Shown: piece after piece, positions 1-7,735 of the stretch
Layout: the number at the start of each line of letters is the position of its first letter
Position numbering within the stretch: position 1 is the stretch's first letter
NCBI GenBank assembly: GCA_023260935.1
Contig: JALQTL010000099.1
Coordinates: forward strand, 1-23,692
Origin: Paracoccaceae bacterium
GTDB lineage: Bacteria > Pseudomonadota > Alphaproteobacteria > Rhodobacterales > Rhodobacteraceae
Reading direction: 5' to 3'
DNA: 23,692 bases
Made by a program: the position numbers and the translations under genes
Notes under the pieces: generated by a model
Told to the model about the DNA's origin: nothing
What the model saw: only the letters and a program-made list of their open reading frames with translations
Databases searched by the model: none

Positions 1-839
1 GACGCCCCCCCCGCCAGCCACATGCCCAAGAGACGGTGGCTGTAGATGCCGTATTCGGGGGCAAAGATGGGGCGGTCGGACAACAGCTTGACCGTCAGCG
101 TGGTGCCAAGGGCGCTGACCCCGTCGCCGGCCTGATCCGCCCCGGTGGCAAGGAAGGACGCGCAGCCGTCTGTGGTACCCGCGATCACCCGGCATCCGGG
201 CGGCAGGCTGAACGCGATGGCTGCCTCTGGCGAAACGGGGCCGATGTCGGTGCCCGGTTCCACCACAGGGGGCAACAATTCCTTGGGCACCCCGGCCCGG
301 CCCAGCCAATCGGGCCAGCAGGCGGCAACCGGGTCATAGCCGGTCTTCAGCGCGTTGTTCGCATCGCTGACCATCCGGCCAGACAGGTGAAAGGCGATCC
401 AGTCTGCCTGATGCAGCAAATGGCTTGCCCCCTTTCGCGCCAGCAGGATGGCCCGCGCTGCCCCCGAAGTGGGCCCATGCGCGGCCGAGGTGGGTGGGGC
501 ATGGGTGCCGATCGCCCGCAGGATTCCTGCCTCTTCGCAGGGGTCGTTATACAGCAGCCCGTCGCCCAGCGGCCTGCCCCCGCCATCAACCGCCAGCATC
601 GTGCCCGAGGTGCCGTCAACCGTCAGCGCGCGCAGGCGGGCGCGGTCTACGCGCGACAGAACCTCGGCAAGGGCCGTGCGGGCGGCGGCCCACCATATCC
701 CGGGATCGCGCGGATTGGCGCCATGATCGGCCAGCGCGGATTTCGCCGTGGCCCGCACCGCGCCATCTTGGTCGATCACCACCGCCCGCGCGCCCGAGGT
801 GCCCAGATCAAGCCCAAGAAAAAGCGGCTTATCCGGCAT
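1..839 (-). CDS. FGGY-family carbohydrate kinase, ribulokinase-like (3' end outside window)
   Basis: This is the N-terminal 279 residues of an FGGY sugar kinase; the gene continues past the left edge. The protein opens MPDKPLFLGLDLGTSGARAV, the actin-fold phosphate-1 loop. It then has TVDGTSGTMLAVD, LLYNDPCEEA, LHQADWIAFHLSG and AGTTDGCASFLATGA. The DGTSGT and YNDP motifs resemble the D-ribulokinase/SePSK branch more than glycerol kinase or xylulokinase. It probably transfers phosphate from ATP to a ketose or polyol in the cytoplasm. The ATG at 837-839 overlaps the end of the upstream aldolase gene by 11 bases, so it is the twelfth gene of the operon. It belongs to a different subfamily from the EryA-like kinase of the same operon, so it probably acts on a different substrate. 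The family is secure; the substrate is inferred. Confidence 0.9.
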   Translation of the reverse strand, partial: MPDKPLFLGLDLGTSGARAVVIDQDGAVRATAKSALADHGANPRDPGIWWAAARTALAEVLSRVDRARLRALTVDGTSGTMLAVDGGGRPLGDGLLYNDPCEEAGILRAIGTHAPPTSAAHGPTSGAARAILLARKGASHLLHQADWIAFHLSGRMVSDANNALKTGYDPVAACWPDWLGRAGVPKELLPPVVEPGTDIGPVSPEAAIAFSLPPGCRVIAGTTDGCASFLATGADQAGDGVSALGTTLTVKLLSDRPIFAPEYGIYSHRLLGMWLAGGA

Positions 840-1857
840 TCAGGCTTTGCCGGTATTTTTCGGCATCCCAGTTCAGCAGTTCGGCATTCTGATCAAGGCT
901 TAGCGTGACCACCTCTGCCCCTTCGGCAAGGCGGGTCAGCACATCGCCAAGGCACCGCGCCAGTGCCCGCGCCCCGGCGGTGGCATCGGCGCGGATGAGC
1001 GCACCCTTGCCGGGGCACAGCAGAAAGGCCGGCGGTGGCAGGCCCTGTGCGGCCACGCGCGCCAGCGCCTGCCCCGGGGTTTCCGATGGGGCAAGGGCAA
1101 TCGCCCCCACACCGCAAAAGATCACATGGTCAGGGTAAAGGCTGCCCTGCACGGCGGCCCGCGTCAGCCACGGCACACAGGCCACGGCATGCAGCGGATC
1201 ATCCGCCGGCAAGGGCACGAAGCCATCCCCCGCAACGGCCCCCAGTGCCTGCATGTCGGGCGCTTGGGTCAGGGGCGACACCGACAACGCTTCTGTCACC
1301 CGGTCCAGCAGGCGCCCTGCCGCGTCAACCGTATCGGCCGCCACGATCAGCCCGTGATTGCGCAGCACCACCACATCGGTTGCCGGGCCCAATGCGGCCT
1401 TGACCGCGCAGGCCAGATGCGCCCCGGGCTTGGTATAGGGCACGATGGCCCAGTCAAACCCGGCCAGCCGGGGGGCGATGGCTGCTTCCGCATCGGGGCG
1501 GATCGCCAGCGCCAGCGTATTGACGCAGTGCACATGCACCACAACGCGCTGGTCGAAAACCGCATGCAGCGAGGTTTCGATCGAAGGCCGCAAGCCGCCG
1601 GGAACACAGGCGAAGTCACCCGCCCGGTCGGCCCGGGCGGTATCGCTGGCAAGGGCCGCGCGAATGGCGGGAAGGTCGCAGGCCACAAAAATATCGCGCG
1701 TCAGGGCATCTGCCAGCAGCGTGCCCGAGGCTTTTATCCACATCGTCGCCCCATCCTTGACCGAGGTATTCCCCCCGGCAGCATGGATCAGCAACGGGTC
1801 CGCCCCGATGCGGGCGGAAAGGCGGGCAAGGTCGGGCAGGTCGTGGGGTCGGGTCAT
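829..1857 (-). CDS. Class II aldolase/adducin-family protein, RhaD-type aldolase domain
   Basis: This 342-residue protein has a class II (zinc) aldolase domain over about residues 10-230 and a C-terminal extension, PGKGALIRADATAGARALAR. The layout matches the aldolase half of the bifunctional rhamnulose-phosphate aldolase/dehydrogenase proteins (COG3347), without the dehydrogenase half. Visible active-site features are GGNTSVKDG near the N-terminus (phosphate binding), SIETSLHA (catalytic Glu), HVHCVNTLA (two zinc His) and LRNHGLIV (third zinc His). It probably cleaves a ketose 1-phosphate to DHAP and an aldehyde. The start overlaps the GlpD-like stop as ATGA, implying coupled translation, and the stop lies inside the next kinase gene. 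It is the second class II aldolase in the operon and only distantly like the first, so the two probably have different substrates. Substrate unknown. Confidence 0.88.
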   Translation of the reverse strand: MTRPHDLPDLARLSARIGADPLLIHAAGGNTSVKDGATMWIKASGTLLADALTRDIFVACDLPAIRAALASDTARADRAGDFACVPGGLRPSIETSLHAVFDQRVVVHVHCVNTLALAIRPDAEAAIAPRLAGFDWAIVPYTKPGAHLACAVKAALGPATDVVVLRNHGLIVAADTVDAAGRLLDRVTEALSVSPLTQAPDMQALGAVAGDGFVPLPADDPLHAVACVPWLTRAAVQGSLYPDHVIFCGVGAIALAPSETPGQALARVAAQGLPPPAFLLCPGKGALIRADATAGARALARCLGDVLTRLAEGAEVVTLSLDQNAELLNWDAEKYRQSLNAG

Positions 1858-3362
1858 GCCGATTTCGCCAGATCGGAGGTGTCAAGCCAGTCGGCAAAAG
1901 CCTTCGTTTCGGCTTCGGTCATGTGAAGGCGGTGCTTCGTCCGGCGCCACAGGATGTCTTCGGCGGTTGTCGCCCATTCGTGGCCGGCCAGATAGCGCGC
2001 CTCGGCTTCGTAAAGTTGCGGGCCGAAGCGCCGGCCCATGTCTGCAAGCGATTGCCGGTTGCCGATCAGGTCGCGCGTCCGGGTTCCGTACAGTCGGGCG
2101 TAATGCAGCAGCAGGTCTTGCGGCAGCCACGGGTAGGTGCGGGAAAGCTCGGACAGAAAGGCCGCCACATCCCCGCCCGGCAGATCGCCGCCGGGCAGGA
2201 AGGCCCCGGCGGTCCAGTCGCCCTTCATGGCAGGAAAATGCGGGGCCAGCCGTTGCAGCGCGTGTTCAGCCAGCTTGCGGAATGTGGTGATCTTGCCGCC
2301 GAAGATGTTCAGGACCGGCGCGCCCCCGCGATCATCCAGATCAAAGACATAATCGCGCGTCACGGCCGAAGGGTTGCCCGCCCCGTCATCGTAAAGCGGC
2401 CGGACGCCCGAAAAGCTTTCCAGCACATCCGACCGTTTCAGGCCCTTTTCAAAATAGCGGTTCACCGCCTCGATCAGATAGGTGATTTCGGATTCGTCTG
2501 CCGCCACCTTCTCAACTGCCCCCTCATAGGGAATGTCGGTGGTGCCGATCAGCGCCTTGTCGCCTTCGTAAGGGTTGATGAAGATCACCCGCTTGTCATG
2601 GTTCTGCACCAGATAGGCCTGCGGGCCGTCCCAGAATTTCGGGACGATGATATGGCTGCCCTTCACCAGTCGGACATTGCGGGTCGAGTTGGTGCCGGTG
2701 ACGCGCCCGATGATGTCGTTCACCCAAGGCCCGCCGGCATTGACCAGCCCCCGTGCCAGCACAGTGCGCCGGGTGCCGGTGCGGGTATCGATAAGTTCAG
2801 CGCGCCAATGGTGGCCTTCGCGCCGGGCCGAGGTGCAGGCCGTGCGCGGCAGCACTTCGGCCCCCCGTTCCGCGGCATCGAGCGCATTCAGGATCACCAG
2901 CCGCGCGTCATCCACCCAGCAATCGGAATATTCGAAGCCCTTGGTATATTTTGCCTTCAGCGGCGTGCCTTCGGGGGCGCGGCGCAGGTCAAGCGACCGG
3001 GTTCCGGGCAACCGCTTGCGCCCGCCCAGATGGTCGTACAGAAACAGCCCCAACCGGACCAGCCATGCCGGGCGGTCATCGGCGGAATGGGGCAGCACGA
3101 AGCGCATCGGCCAGATGATATGCGGCGCGCTTTCCAGCAACACCTCGCGTTCGATCAGCGCCTCGCGCACAAGACGGAATTCGTAATGTTCCAGATAGCG
3201 CAGGCCGCCATGCACCAGCTTGCCCGACCGCGACGAGGTGCCCTGAGCCAGATCGTCCTTTTCGCACAGGATTACCGAAAGCCCGCGCCCGGCCGCATCC
3301 CGCGCGATGCCCGCGCCGTTGATCCCGCCGCCGATGATCAGCAGATCGACGGTCTGTGTCAT
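1854..3362 (-). CDS. FAD-dependent glycerol-3-phosphate dehydrogenase family (GlpD/EryB-like)
   Basis: A 502-residue, full-length GlpD-family flavoprotein. The N-terminus holds the FAD-binding GGGINGAGIARDAAGRG (residues 11-27), then CEKDDLAQGTSSRSGKLVHG and GLRYLEHYEF, all hallmarks of aerobic glycerol-3-phosphate dehydrogenase. Later blocks are VKGSHIIVPKF, NPYEGDKALIGTTD, GVRPLYDDG and GGKITTFRKLAE. In the erythritol pathway the same family supplies EryB, the erythritol-phosphate dehydrogenase. With an EryA-like kinase upstream and two ketose-phosphate aldolases either side, I infer oxidation of a polyol phosphate to a ketose phosphate, with electrons passed to quinone at the inner membrane. 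glpD and eryB cannot be told apart by eye, so no symbol is given. ATGA overlaps at both ends place it firmly inside the operon. Confidence 0.93.
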   Translation of the reverse strand: MTQTVDLLIIGGGINGAGIARDAAGRGLSVILCEKDDLAQGTSSRSGKLVHGGLRYLEHYEFRLVREALIEREVLLESAPHIIWPMRFVLPHSADDRPAWLVRLGLFLYDHLGGRKRLPGTRSLDLRRAPEGTPLKAKYTKGFEYSDCWVDDARLVILNALDAAERGAEVLPRTACTSARREGHHWRAELIDTRTGTRRTVLARGLVNAGGPWVNDIIGRVTGTNSTRNVRLVKGSHIIVPKFWDGPQAYLVQNHDKRVIFINPYEGDKALIGTTDIPYEGAVEKVAADESEITYLIEAVNRYFEKGLKRSDVLESFSGVRPLYDDGAGNPSAVTRDYVFDLDDRGGAPVLNIFGGKITTFRKLAEHALQRLAPHFPAMKGDWTAGAFLPGGDLPGGDVAAFLSELSRTYPWLPQDLLLHYARLYGTRTRDLIGNRQSLADMGRRFGPQLYEAEARYLAGHEWATTAEDILWRRTKHRLHMTEAETKAFADWLDTSDLAKSA

Positions 3363-4009
3363 TTGCCTTCTCCTGTCGCGCGGGGGCCATAGGTTGCAAA
3401 GCCTGCCATCGTGTCGGCGATTTCATTCTGCGACAAAAGCGCGGCCCCGCCGATCAGCAGGCTGTGGAAATGCTGGTGGGCCAGCGCCTCGATTTCCTCG
3501 GCAAGCCACATCGCGCGTTCCAGTGTGGGCCCGGCGACAACCATGCCGTGATTGGCCATCAGGCAGCCCGCCCGGCCTTCCATCGCCTTCAGAACATGGT
3601 GCGAAAGTTCGGCACTGCCATAGGTGGCATAATCGGCCACCCGGATATCAGGCCCGCCAAAGGCCGCGATCATGTAATGCACTGCCGGGATCGGCCGGCG
3701 CGCGCAGGCCAGCACGGTGCACCATGGCGCGTGGCTGTGGACGACGGCCCCCATCTCGGGGCGCGTGCGCAGGATGTCGCGGTGAAAGCGCCATTCGACC
3801 GATGGCGCGAAAGGGCCTTCAAAGCTGTCGTCCCGGTCCAGCGGTATCCGGGCCATCATCTCGGGGCGCAGGTTCTGGGGGGTGATCCCTGACGGCGTGA
3901 TCAGCATGCTCTCGCCATCACGGACCGAGATATTGCCCGATGCCCCCCTGTTCAGGCCGGTGCGGACAAGCTCGGCCATGGCCGCGCAAATCTGTTCTGA
4001 GTGGTTCAT
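3359..4009 (-). CDS. Class II aldolase, L-fuculose-phosphate aldolase (FucA)-like
   Basis: A 216-residue single-domain class II aldolase of normal FucA/AraD length. The motifs in order are GLNRGASGNISVRDG (phosphate-binding loop), TPSGITPQ, SVEWRFHRDI (catalytic Glu region), AVVHSHAPWCTVLA (the HxH zinc pair), HYMIAAFGG, and MANHGMVVAG (third zinc His). The family makes or cleaves ketose 1-phosphates with DHAP as one half. Its 5' neighbour is the 2-hydroxyacid dehydrogenase, whose stop overlaps this start as TGATG; its 3' neighbour is the GlpD-like gene, with an ATGA overlap. I infer that it splits the ketose phosphate made by the GlpD-like enzyme. An epimerase of the AraD type, or a decarboxylating aldolase, cannot be excluded. 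Confidence 0.92.
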   Translation of the reverse strand: MNHSEQICAAMAELVRTGLNRGASGNISVRDGESMLITPSGITPQNLRPEMMARIPLDRDDSFEGPFAPSVEWRFHRDILRTRPEMGAVVHSHAPWCTVLACARRPIPAVHYMIAAFGGPDIRVADYATYGSAELSHHVLKAMEGRAGCLMANHGMVVAGPTLERAMWLAEEIEALAHQHFHSLLIGGAALLSQNEIADTMAGFATYGPRATGEGK

Positions 4010-5049
4010 CAGCAGGGGTTCCTTGGCGGTTCCTTGGCCAGATAGCGGCGGACTTCCTCGGCCGCCTGTTCGGCGGCATAGGTGACAGTGCGCACAGAGG
4101 CCCCGGCGATATGGGGCGTCAGCGTGACGTTGGGCAATTGCAGCAGCGGCCAGTCAGCGGGCACCGGTTCCACGGCAAAGGTTTCCAGCATGGCCCCGCC
4201 AAGCCGGCCCGAAGCCAACGCCGCGTAAAGCGCATCATAATCGCACAAGGGGCCGCGGGCGGTGTTCACGAACAGCGCCCCGGGCTTCATGCGCGCAAAG
4301 GTCTTGGCATTCATCATGCCCCGCGTCTCGTCCGTCACGCGGGGGTGAAGGGTCACGATATCGGCCTCGTCCAGCAGGCGTTCCAGCGCCACCAGTTCCA
4401 CCCCGGCTGCGGCATCTTCCGGCGCAAGCTGGATATAGGGATCATGCACAAGGATGCGCGCGCCAAAGGCCCGCAGCAGGCGAACGACCTTTGTGCCGAT
4501 GTTGCCATAGCCGATGACGCCCACCGTCATCTCGTTCAACTCGCGCCCCGTCACATCCGCGCGGTAAAGATCGCCCCGCCATGCCCCCGTGCGCAGGGCT
4601 TCGTGCCCTACCCGGATCTTGCGGGTTTCCGCAAGGATCGCGCCGATGGTGAATTCCGCCACGGCGCTTGAATTGCGCCCGGGCGTGTTGACCACCAGCA
4701 CCCCATGGTCACGCGCGGCCTGCATGTCGATATTCACCGGCCCCCCCCGGGACACGGCGATCAGCCGCAGGTTCGGCAACTGCTCCAGCATCCCGCGCGA
4801 CATCGGCGCCAGTTGGGTGACAAGGATTTCGGCATCGGCGATGAAATCGACGACATCCCCCGCGGTGCCGAAATATTCCTTCAGCCCGTCCATGCCGGCC
4901 ACGGCATAGCCGTGTTCCATCGGTTCATCTGGCCAGTTGTCCTTGCGGGTGCGGATCGACAGGGCATCGCCACAGGCTTCGCGCAGTTTTGTCTCGAAAA
5001 CTTCGGGAAGCATGAAATGATCGCCGATGATGGCCACGGATCTGGTCAT
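4009..5049 (-). CDS. D-isomer-specific 2-hydroxyacid dehydrogenase (SerA-like fold)
   Basis: This 346-residue NAD(P)-dependent dehydrogenase has the family's two-part fold. The nucleotide-binding motif is VGVIGYGNIGTKVVRLL, the substrate loop SRGGPVNID, the catalytic Arg VNTARGPL, the Glu ETFAVEPVP and the His TPHIAGAS. The family interconverts 2-keto acids and D-2-hydroxy acids (phosphoglycerate, glycerate, glyoxylate/hydroxypyruvate). I chose the ATG at 5047-5049 because it overlaps the upstream kinase stop as ATGA; an in-frame ATG at 5085 would run 36 bases into the kinase gene. There is no C-terminal ACT domain, so it is not a full-length regulated SerA. In this operon it may handle an acid derived from the aldehyde released by the aldolases, but that is a guess. 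Confidence 0.92.
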   Translation of the reverse strand: MTRSVAIIGDHFMLPEVFETKLREACGDALSIRTRKDNWPDEPMEHGYAVAGMDGLKEYFGTAGDVVDFIADAEILVTQLAPMSRGMLEQLPNLRLIAVSRGGPVNIDMQAARDHGVLVVNTPGRNSSAVAEFTIGAILAETRKIRVGHEALRTGAWRGDLYRADVTGRELNEMTVGVIGYGNIGTKVVRLLRAFGARILVHDPYIQLAPEDAAAGVELVALERLLDEADIVTLHPRVTDETRGMMNAKTFARMKPGALFVNTARGPLCDYDALYAALASGRLGGAMLETFAVEPVPADWPLLQLPNVTLTPHIAGASVRTVTYAAEQAAEEVRRYLAKEPPRNPC

Positions 5050-6608
5050 GGGTTCTGGTCCTGTTGGGATGAAAGCCCGCCCCACACGGGTTCAAGGGCA
5101 GTACGCGCCGTGCGGTACTGCGCATAGCGGCGGGCATAAAGCCGGGTCAATTCCGCATCGTTTGCTTCCGGCGGCCCAAGCGCGGGGGTGACCCAGTCGG
5201 CGATGCAGGCGGCCATGTCGGGATAGATGCCGGTTGCCACAGCGGCCATCATCGCGGCCCCGGCGGCCCCGGCCTCTTCGCGGGCCGAGATGCGGGTGGG
5301 CGCGCCGACGCAAGCCGACAGCACCGACCGAAGGGCTTGCGACCGCGCCGCCCCGCCGGTCAGCCGTACCTCGTCCGGCATCGGCCCCATGGCGGTGTAA
5401 CAGTCACGGGCCGCCAGCCCCAGGCCTTCGATCACCGCCCGCATCAGATCGGGGAAACGGTGGTGGCTGGAAAGCCCGATCAGGCTGGCACGGGCGGCGG
5501 GGTTCACGAAGGGGCCCCGTTCGCCGGCGTCCGAGATATAGGGGTGAAAGATCAGCGCGCCCGGCGTGCTGCCGGCCATCCAGCCGTCGATCCGGGCAAT
5601 CAGGTCGGCCCTGTCGGGCCGCAGGCCGAATTCCCCCGCCAGATCGCCGGCAAGCGCCAGCGCCCAGTCGATGTTCAGCGTCGCGGCCATGTTCGATTGC
5701 AGCGGCGCCACCATTCCCGGAACGGGCAGGCACATCACATAGCCCGTTCGCTCGGCGTTCAGCCGCACGTCGCCTGCTGGCATCGCGCGCATGTGCATGC
5801 CTGTCGATCCGATGATGGTGCAGGCGGCGGGGGCATCTGTGATGATGCCCGCGCCAAGGGCGGTACAGACCACATCGACATAGCCAAGCGACACCGGCGT
5901 GCCGGCAAGCAGGCCGGTCTGGGCCGCGGCTTCGGGCGTCAGCGGATGGTGGGTCTGGCTTCCGTCAAGGATGGGCGGCAGAAGATGGCGCCGCTCCGAA
6001 AGCCCCAGCGCATCGATCACCGCATCGGTGTAGCGGCGGGTGCGAAAGTCGCCAAAGGTGAAATTCGCCTCGGAAGGGTCTGTCGCACGGATGCCGGTCA
6101 GGTTCAGATACAGCCAGTCCTTCGGATGCAGCGCCACTTCGGCCGCATCCAGCACCTCGGGGGTCGTGGCCTGCATATGGGCCATCTGGCTGCCCTGCTG
6201 GCAGACGTTCAATCCGCTGCCTGTGTGGTGAAAGCGCTGGGCATCCGCCTCGGTTCCGCGCAGGCGCGCGACCGTTGGCGCGGCGCGGGCGTCCAGCCAG
6301 ATCCAGCCTTCGGTCACTGGCCGGTTGCCCTTGCCTGCCAGCCATGTGCCATCGCCCTGTGCGGTAACGGCAACCGCCGCCGTGCGGCTTGCCAGCCCTT
6401 CGACCCGTTCGGCCAATGCCCGCAGCGTGGCGGCACAATCGGCCCATGTCTGGTCCAGCGGCTGAAAGGCCGCCCCGTCCGCGGCCCGGGTGGTATAGCG
6501 GTTCGGGGTCGAGGCGACGGCAATCTGCCGCCCCTTCAGATCGAAGGCCACCGCCTTGATGACCGAGGTGCCGGCATCGATCCCGACAAGGATATCCCTT
6601 CGCGCCAT
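5046..6608 (-). CDS. eryA: FGGY-family kinase, erythritol kinase (EryA)-like
   Basis: A full-length FGGY kinase of 520 residues. It begins MARRDILVGIDAGTSVIKAV, then AVTAQGDGTWL, GWIWLDARAAPTV, GSGLNVCQQGSQMAHM, LHPKDWLYLNLTG, GSTGMHMR, SNMAATLNIDW, FHPYISDAGERGPFVN and VRLTGGAARS. The order and wording of these blocks fit what I recall of Brucella/rhizobial EryA, which phosphorylates erythritol as the first step of its catabolism, and the length also fits. Related kinases act on other polyols and on AI-2, so the exact substrate is not settled by sequence alone. The gene starts 2 bases after the stop of the ABC ATPase gene, linking uptake directly to phosphorylation, and is followed with an ATGA overlap by the dehydrogenase. 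The symbol is a family-level assignment. Confidence 0.85.
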   Translation of the reverse strand: MARRDILVGIDAGTSVIKAVAFDLKGRQIAVASTPNRYTTRAADGAAFQPLDQTWADCAATLRALAERVEGLASRTAAVAVTAQGDGTWLAGKGNRPVTEGWIWLDARAAPTVARLRGTEADAQRFHHTGSGLNVCQQGSQMAHMQATTPEVLDAAEVALHPKDWLYLNLTGIRATDPSEANFTFGDFRTRRYTDAVIDALGLSERRHLLPPILDGSQTHHPLTPEAAAQTGLLAGTPVSLGYVDVVCTALGAGIITDAPAACTIIGSTGMHMRAMPAGDVRLNAERTGYVMCLPVPGMVAPLQSNMAATLNIDWALALAGDLAGEFGLRPDRADLIARIDGWMAGSTPGALIFHPYISDAGERGPFVNPAARASLIGLSSHHRFPDLMRAVIEGLGLAARDCYTAMGPMPDEVRLTGGAARSQALRSVLSACVGAPTRISAREEAGAAGAAMMAAVATGIYPDMAACIADWVTPALGPPEANDAELTRLYARRYAQYRTARTALEPVWGGLSSQQDQNP

Positions 6609-6610
6609 GA

Positions 6611-7735
6611 TCAGGCCGCCAGTTCCGGACCGTGGCTCAGCGCCCGCCCGGTTTCGGGGTCGAAGACATGCAGATCCTGCGGCCGGATTTCCACCGCCAC
6701 CTCGTCGCCCTCGCGGCAGGTTGCCCGATCATGTTCCACCAGCACGATGGATTTGCCCGCGAAACTGGCGGCGATGTGGGTCTGGTCGCCCAACCACTGA
6801 TTGGCCAGCACCCGTGCCGGGGCGCCCTGCGGCGCGCGGTGAACGGCATAGGGGCGCACCCCGATGACCACCTGACCGCGCGCCAGCACCATCTGGCGCA
6901 CCTGTGGCGCAAAGGCTTCGGCCGGGTAGGTCAGGTTCAATCCGGCGGTCAGGTCGAAGGTCAGCCTGTCGCCCGACAGCGAGACGGCAGCGGGAAACAC
7001 GTTCATCGGTGGTTCGCCCACGAAGGTGCCGGTAAACAGGTTGGCGGGCCGGTCCTTGATTTCCCCCGGTGTGCCGTATTGTTGCAGCACCCCGCCTTCC
7101 ATCACCGCGATCCGGTCGGCCAGTGCGTTTGCCTCGGTCTGGTCGTGGGTCACAAGGATCGCCGTCAGCCCGCGTTCCTTGATGTAATGCTTGATGCGCC
7201 CCCGCAGAAGCGTGCGCAGCTGCGGTTCAAGCTGGCCCATCGGTTCATCCAGCAGATGCAGGTCGGCATCGCGCACCAGCGCCCGGGCAAGGCTGGCGCG
7301 TTGCTGTTGCCCGCCCGAGATGGAGGCAGGAAAGCGGTCAAGAATATCGGTGATTTCCAGCATCTCGGCCACATGATCGACGCGGCGGTTCACCTCGGCC
7401 TCGGGCAGGCGCTGGGCTTTCAGCGCAAAGGCGATGTTGTCGCGCAGGTTCACCGTGGGGTACAGCGAATAGCCTTCAAACGCCATGGCCACATTCCGCC
7501 GCACCGGTGGCAGCATGTGGACAGCCCGCCCGGCCAGTTCGATCGTGCCGCGCGATACGGCTTCGAACCCGGCGATCATGCGCAGCGTTGATGTCTTGCC
7601 GCAGCCCGAAGAACCCAGCAGGGCCACGATATCGCCCTTGGGCACCTGCATGGAAATCGCCCGGACAGCATGGACGCCCTGATCGATGGGGCCATAGAAT
7701 TTGTCCACGTCGCGAAGGGAAAGCTGGGTGGTCAT
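6611..7735 (-). CDS. Carbohydrate ABC transporter ATPase, MalK/UgpC family (catalytically equipped partner)
   Basis: A 374-residue CUT1-type ATPase with a C-terminal OB-fold regulatory region. Walker A is GSSGCGKT (residues 41-48), the signature is SISGGQQQR (138-146), Walker B is LHLLDE with the catalytic Glu164 present, and the switch His is present in VTHD (His197). Two positions are unusual: the Q-loop Gln is Glu87 (AMAFEGYSLYP) and the D-loop reads GQLEPQLR rather than SNLDAKLR. It pairs with a second, different ATPase encoded just upstream, as in rhizobial GlpS/GlpT-type systems, so the transporter probably uses an ATPase heterodimer. The start overlaps the partner's stop as ATGA, which favours equal production of the two. 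The imported substrate is probably the polyol catabolised downstream. Confidence 0.94.
   Translation of the reverse strand: MTTQLSLRDVDKFYGPIDQGVHAVRAISMQVPKGDIVALLGSSGCGKTSTLRMIAGFEAVSRGTIELAGRAVHMLPPVRRNVAMAFEGYSLYPTVNLRDNIAFALKAQRLPEAEVNRRVDHVAEMLEITDILDRFPASISGGQQQRASLARALVRDADLHLLDEPMGQLEPQLRTLLRGRIKHYIKERGLTAILVTHDQTEANALADRIAVMEGGVLQQYGTPGEIKDRPANLFTGTFVGEPPMNVFPAAVSLSGDRLTFDLTAGLNLTYPAEAFAPQVRQMVLARGQVVIGVRPYAVHRAPQGAPARVLANQWLGDQTHIAASFAGKSIVLVEHDRATCREGDEVAVEIRPQDLHVFDPETGRALSHGPELAA

Noticed and set aside
1126..3392. Long plus-strand open frames opposite the aldolase and GlpD-like genes
   Set aside because: They are antisense shadows of conserved genes with no motifs of their own.
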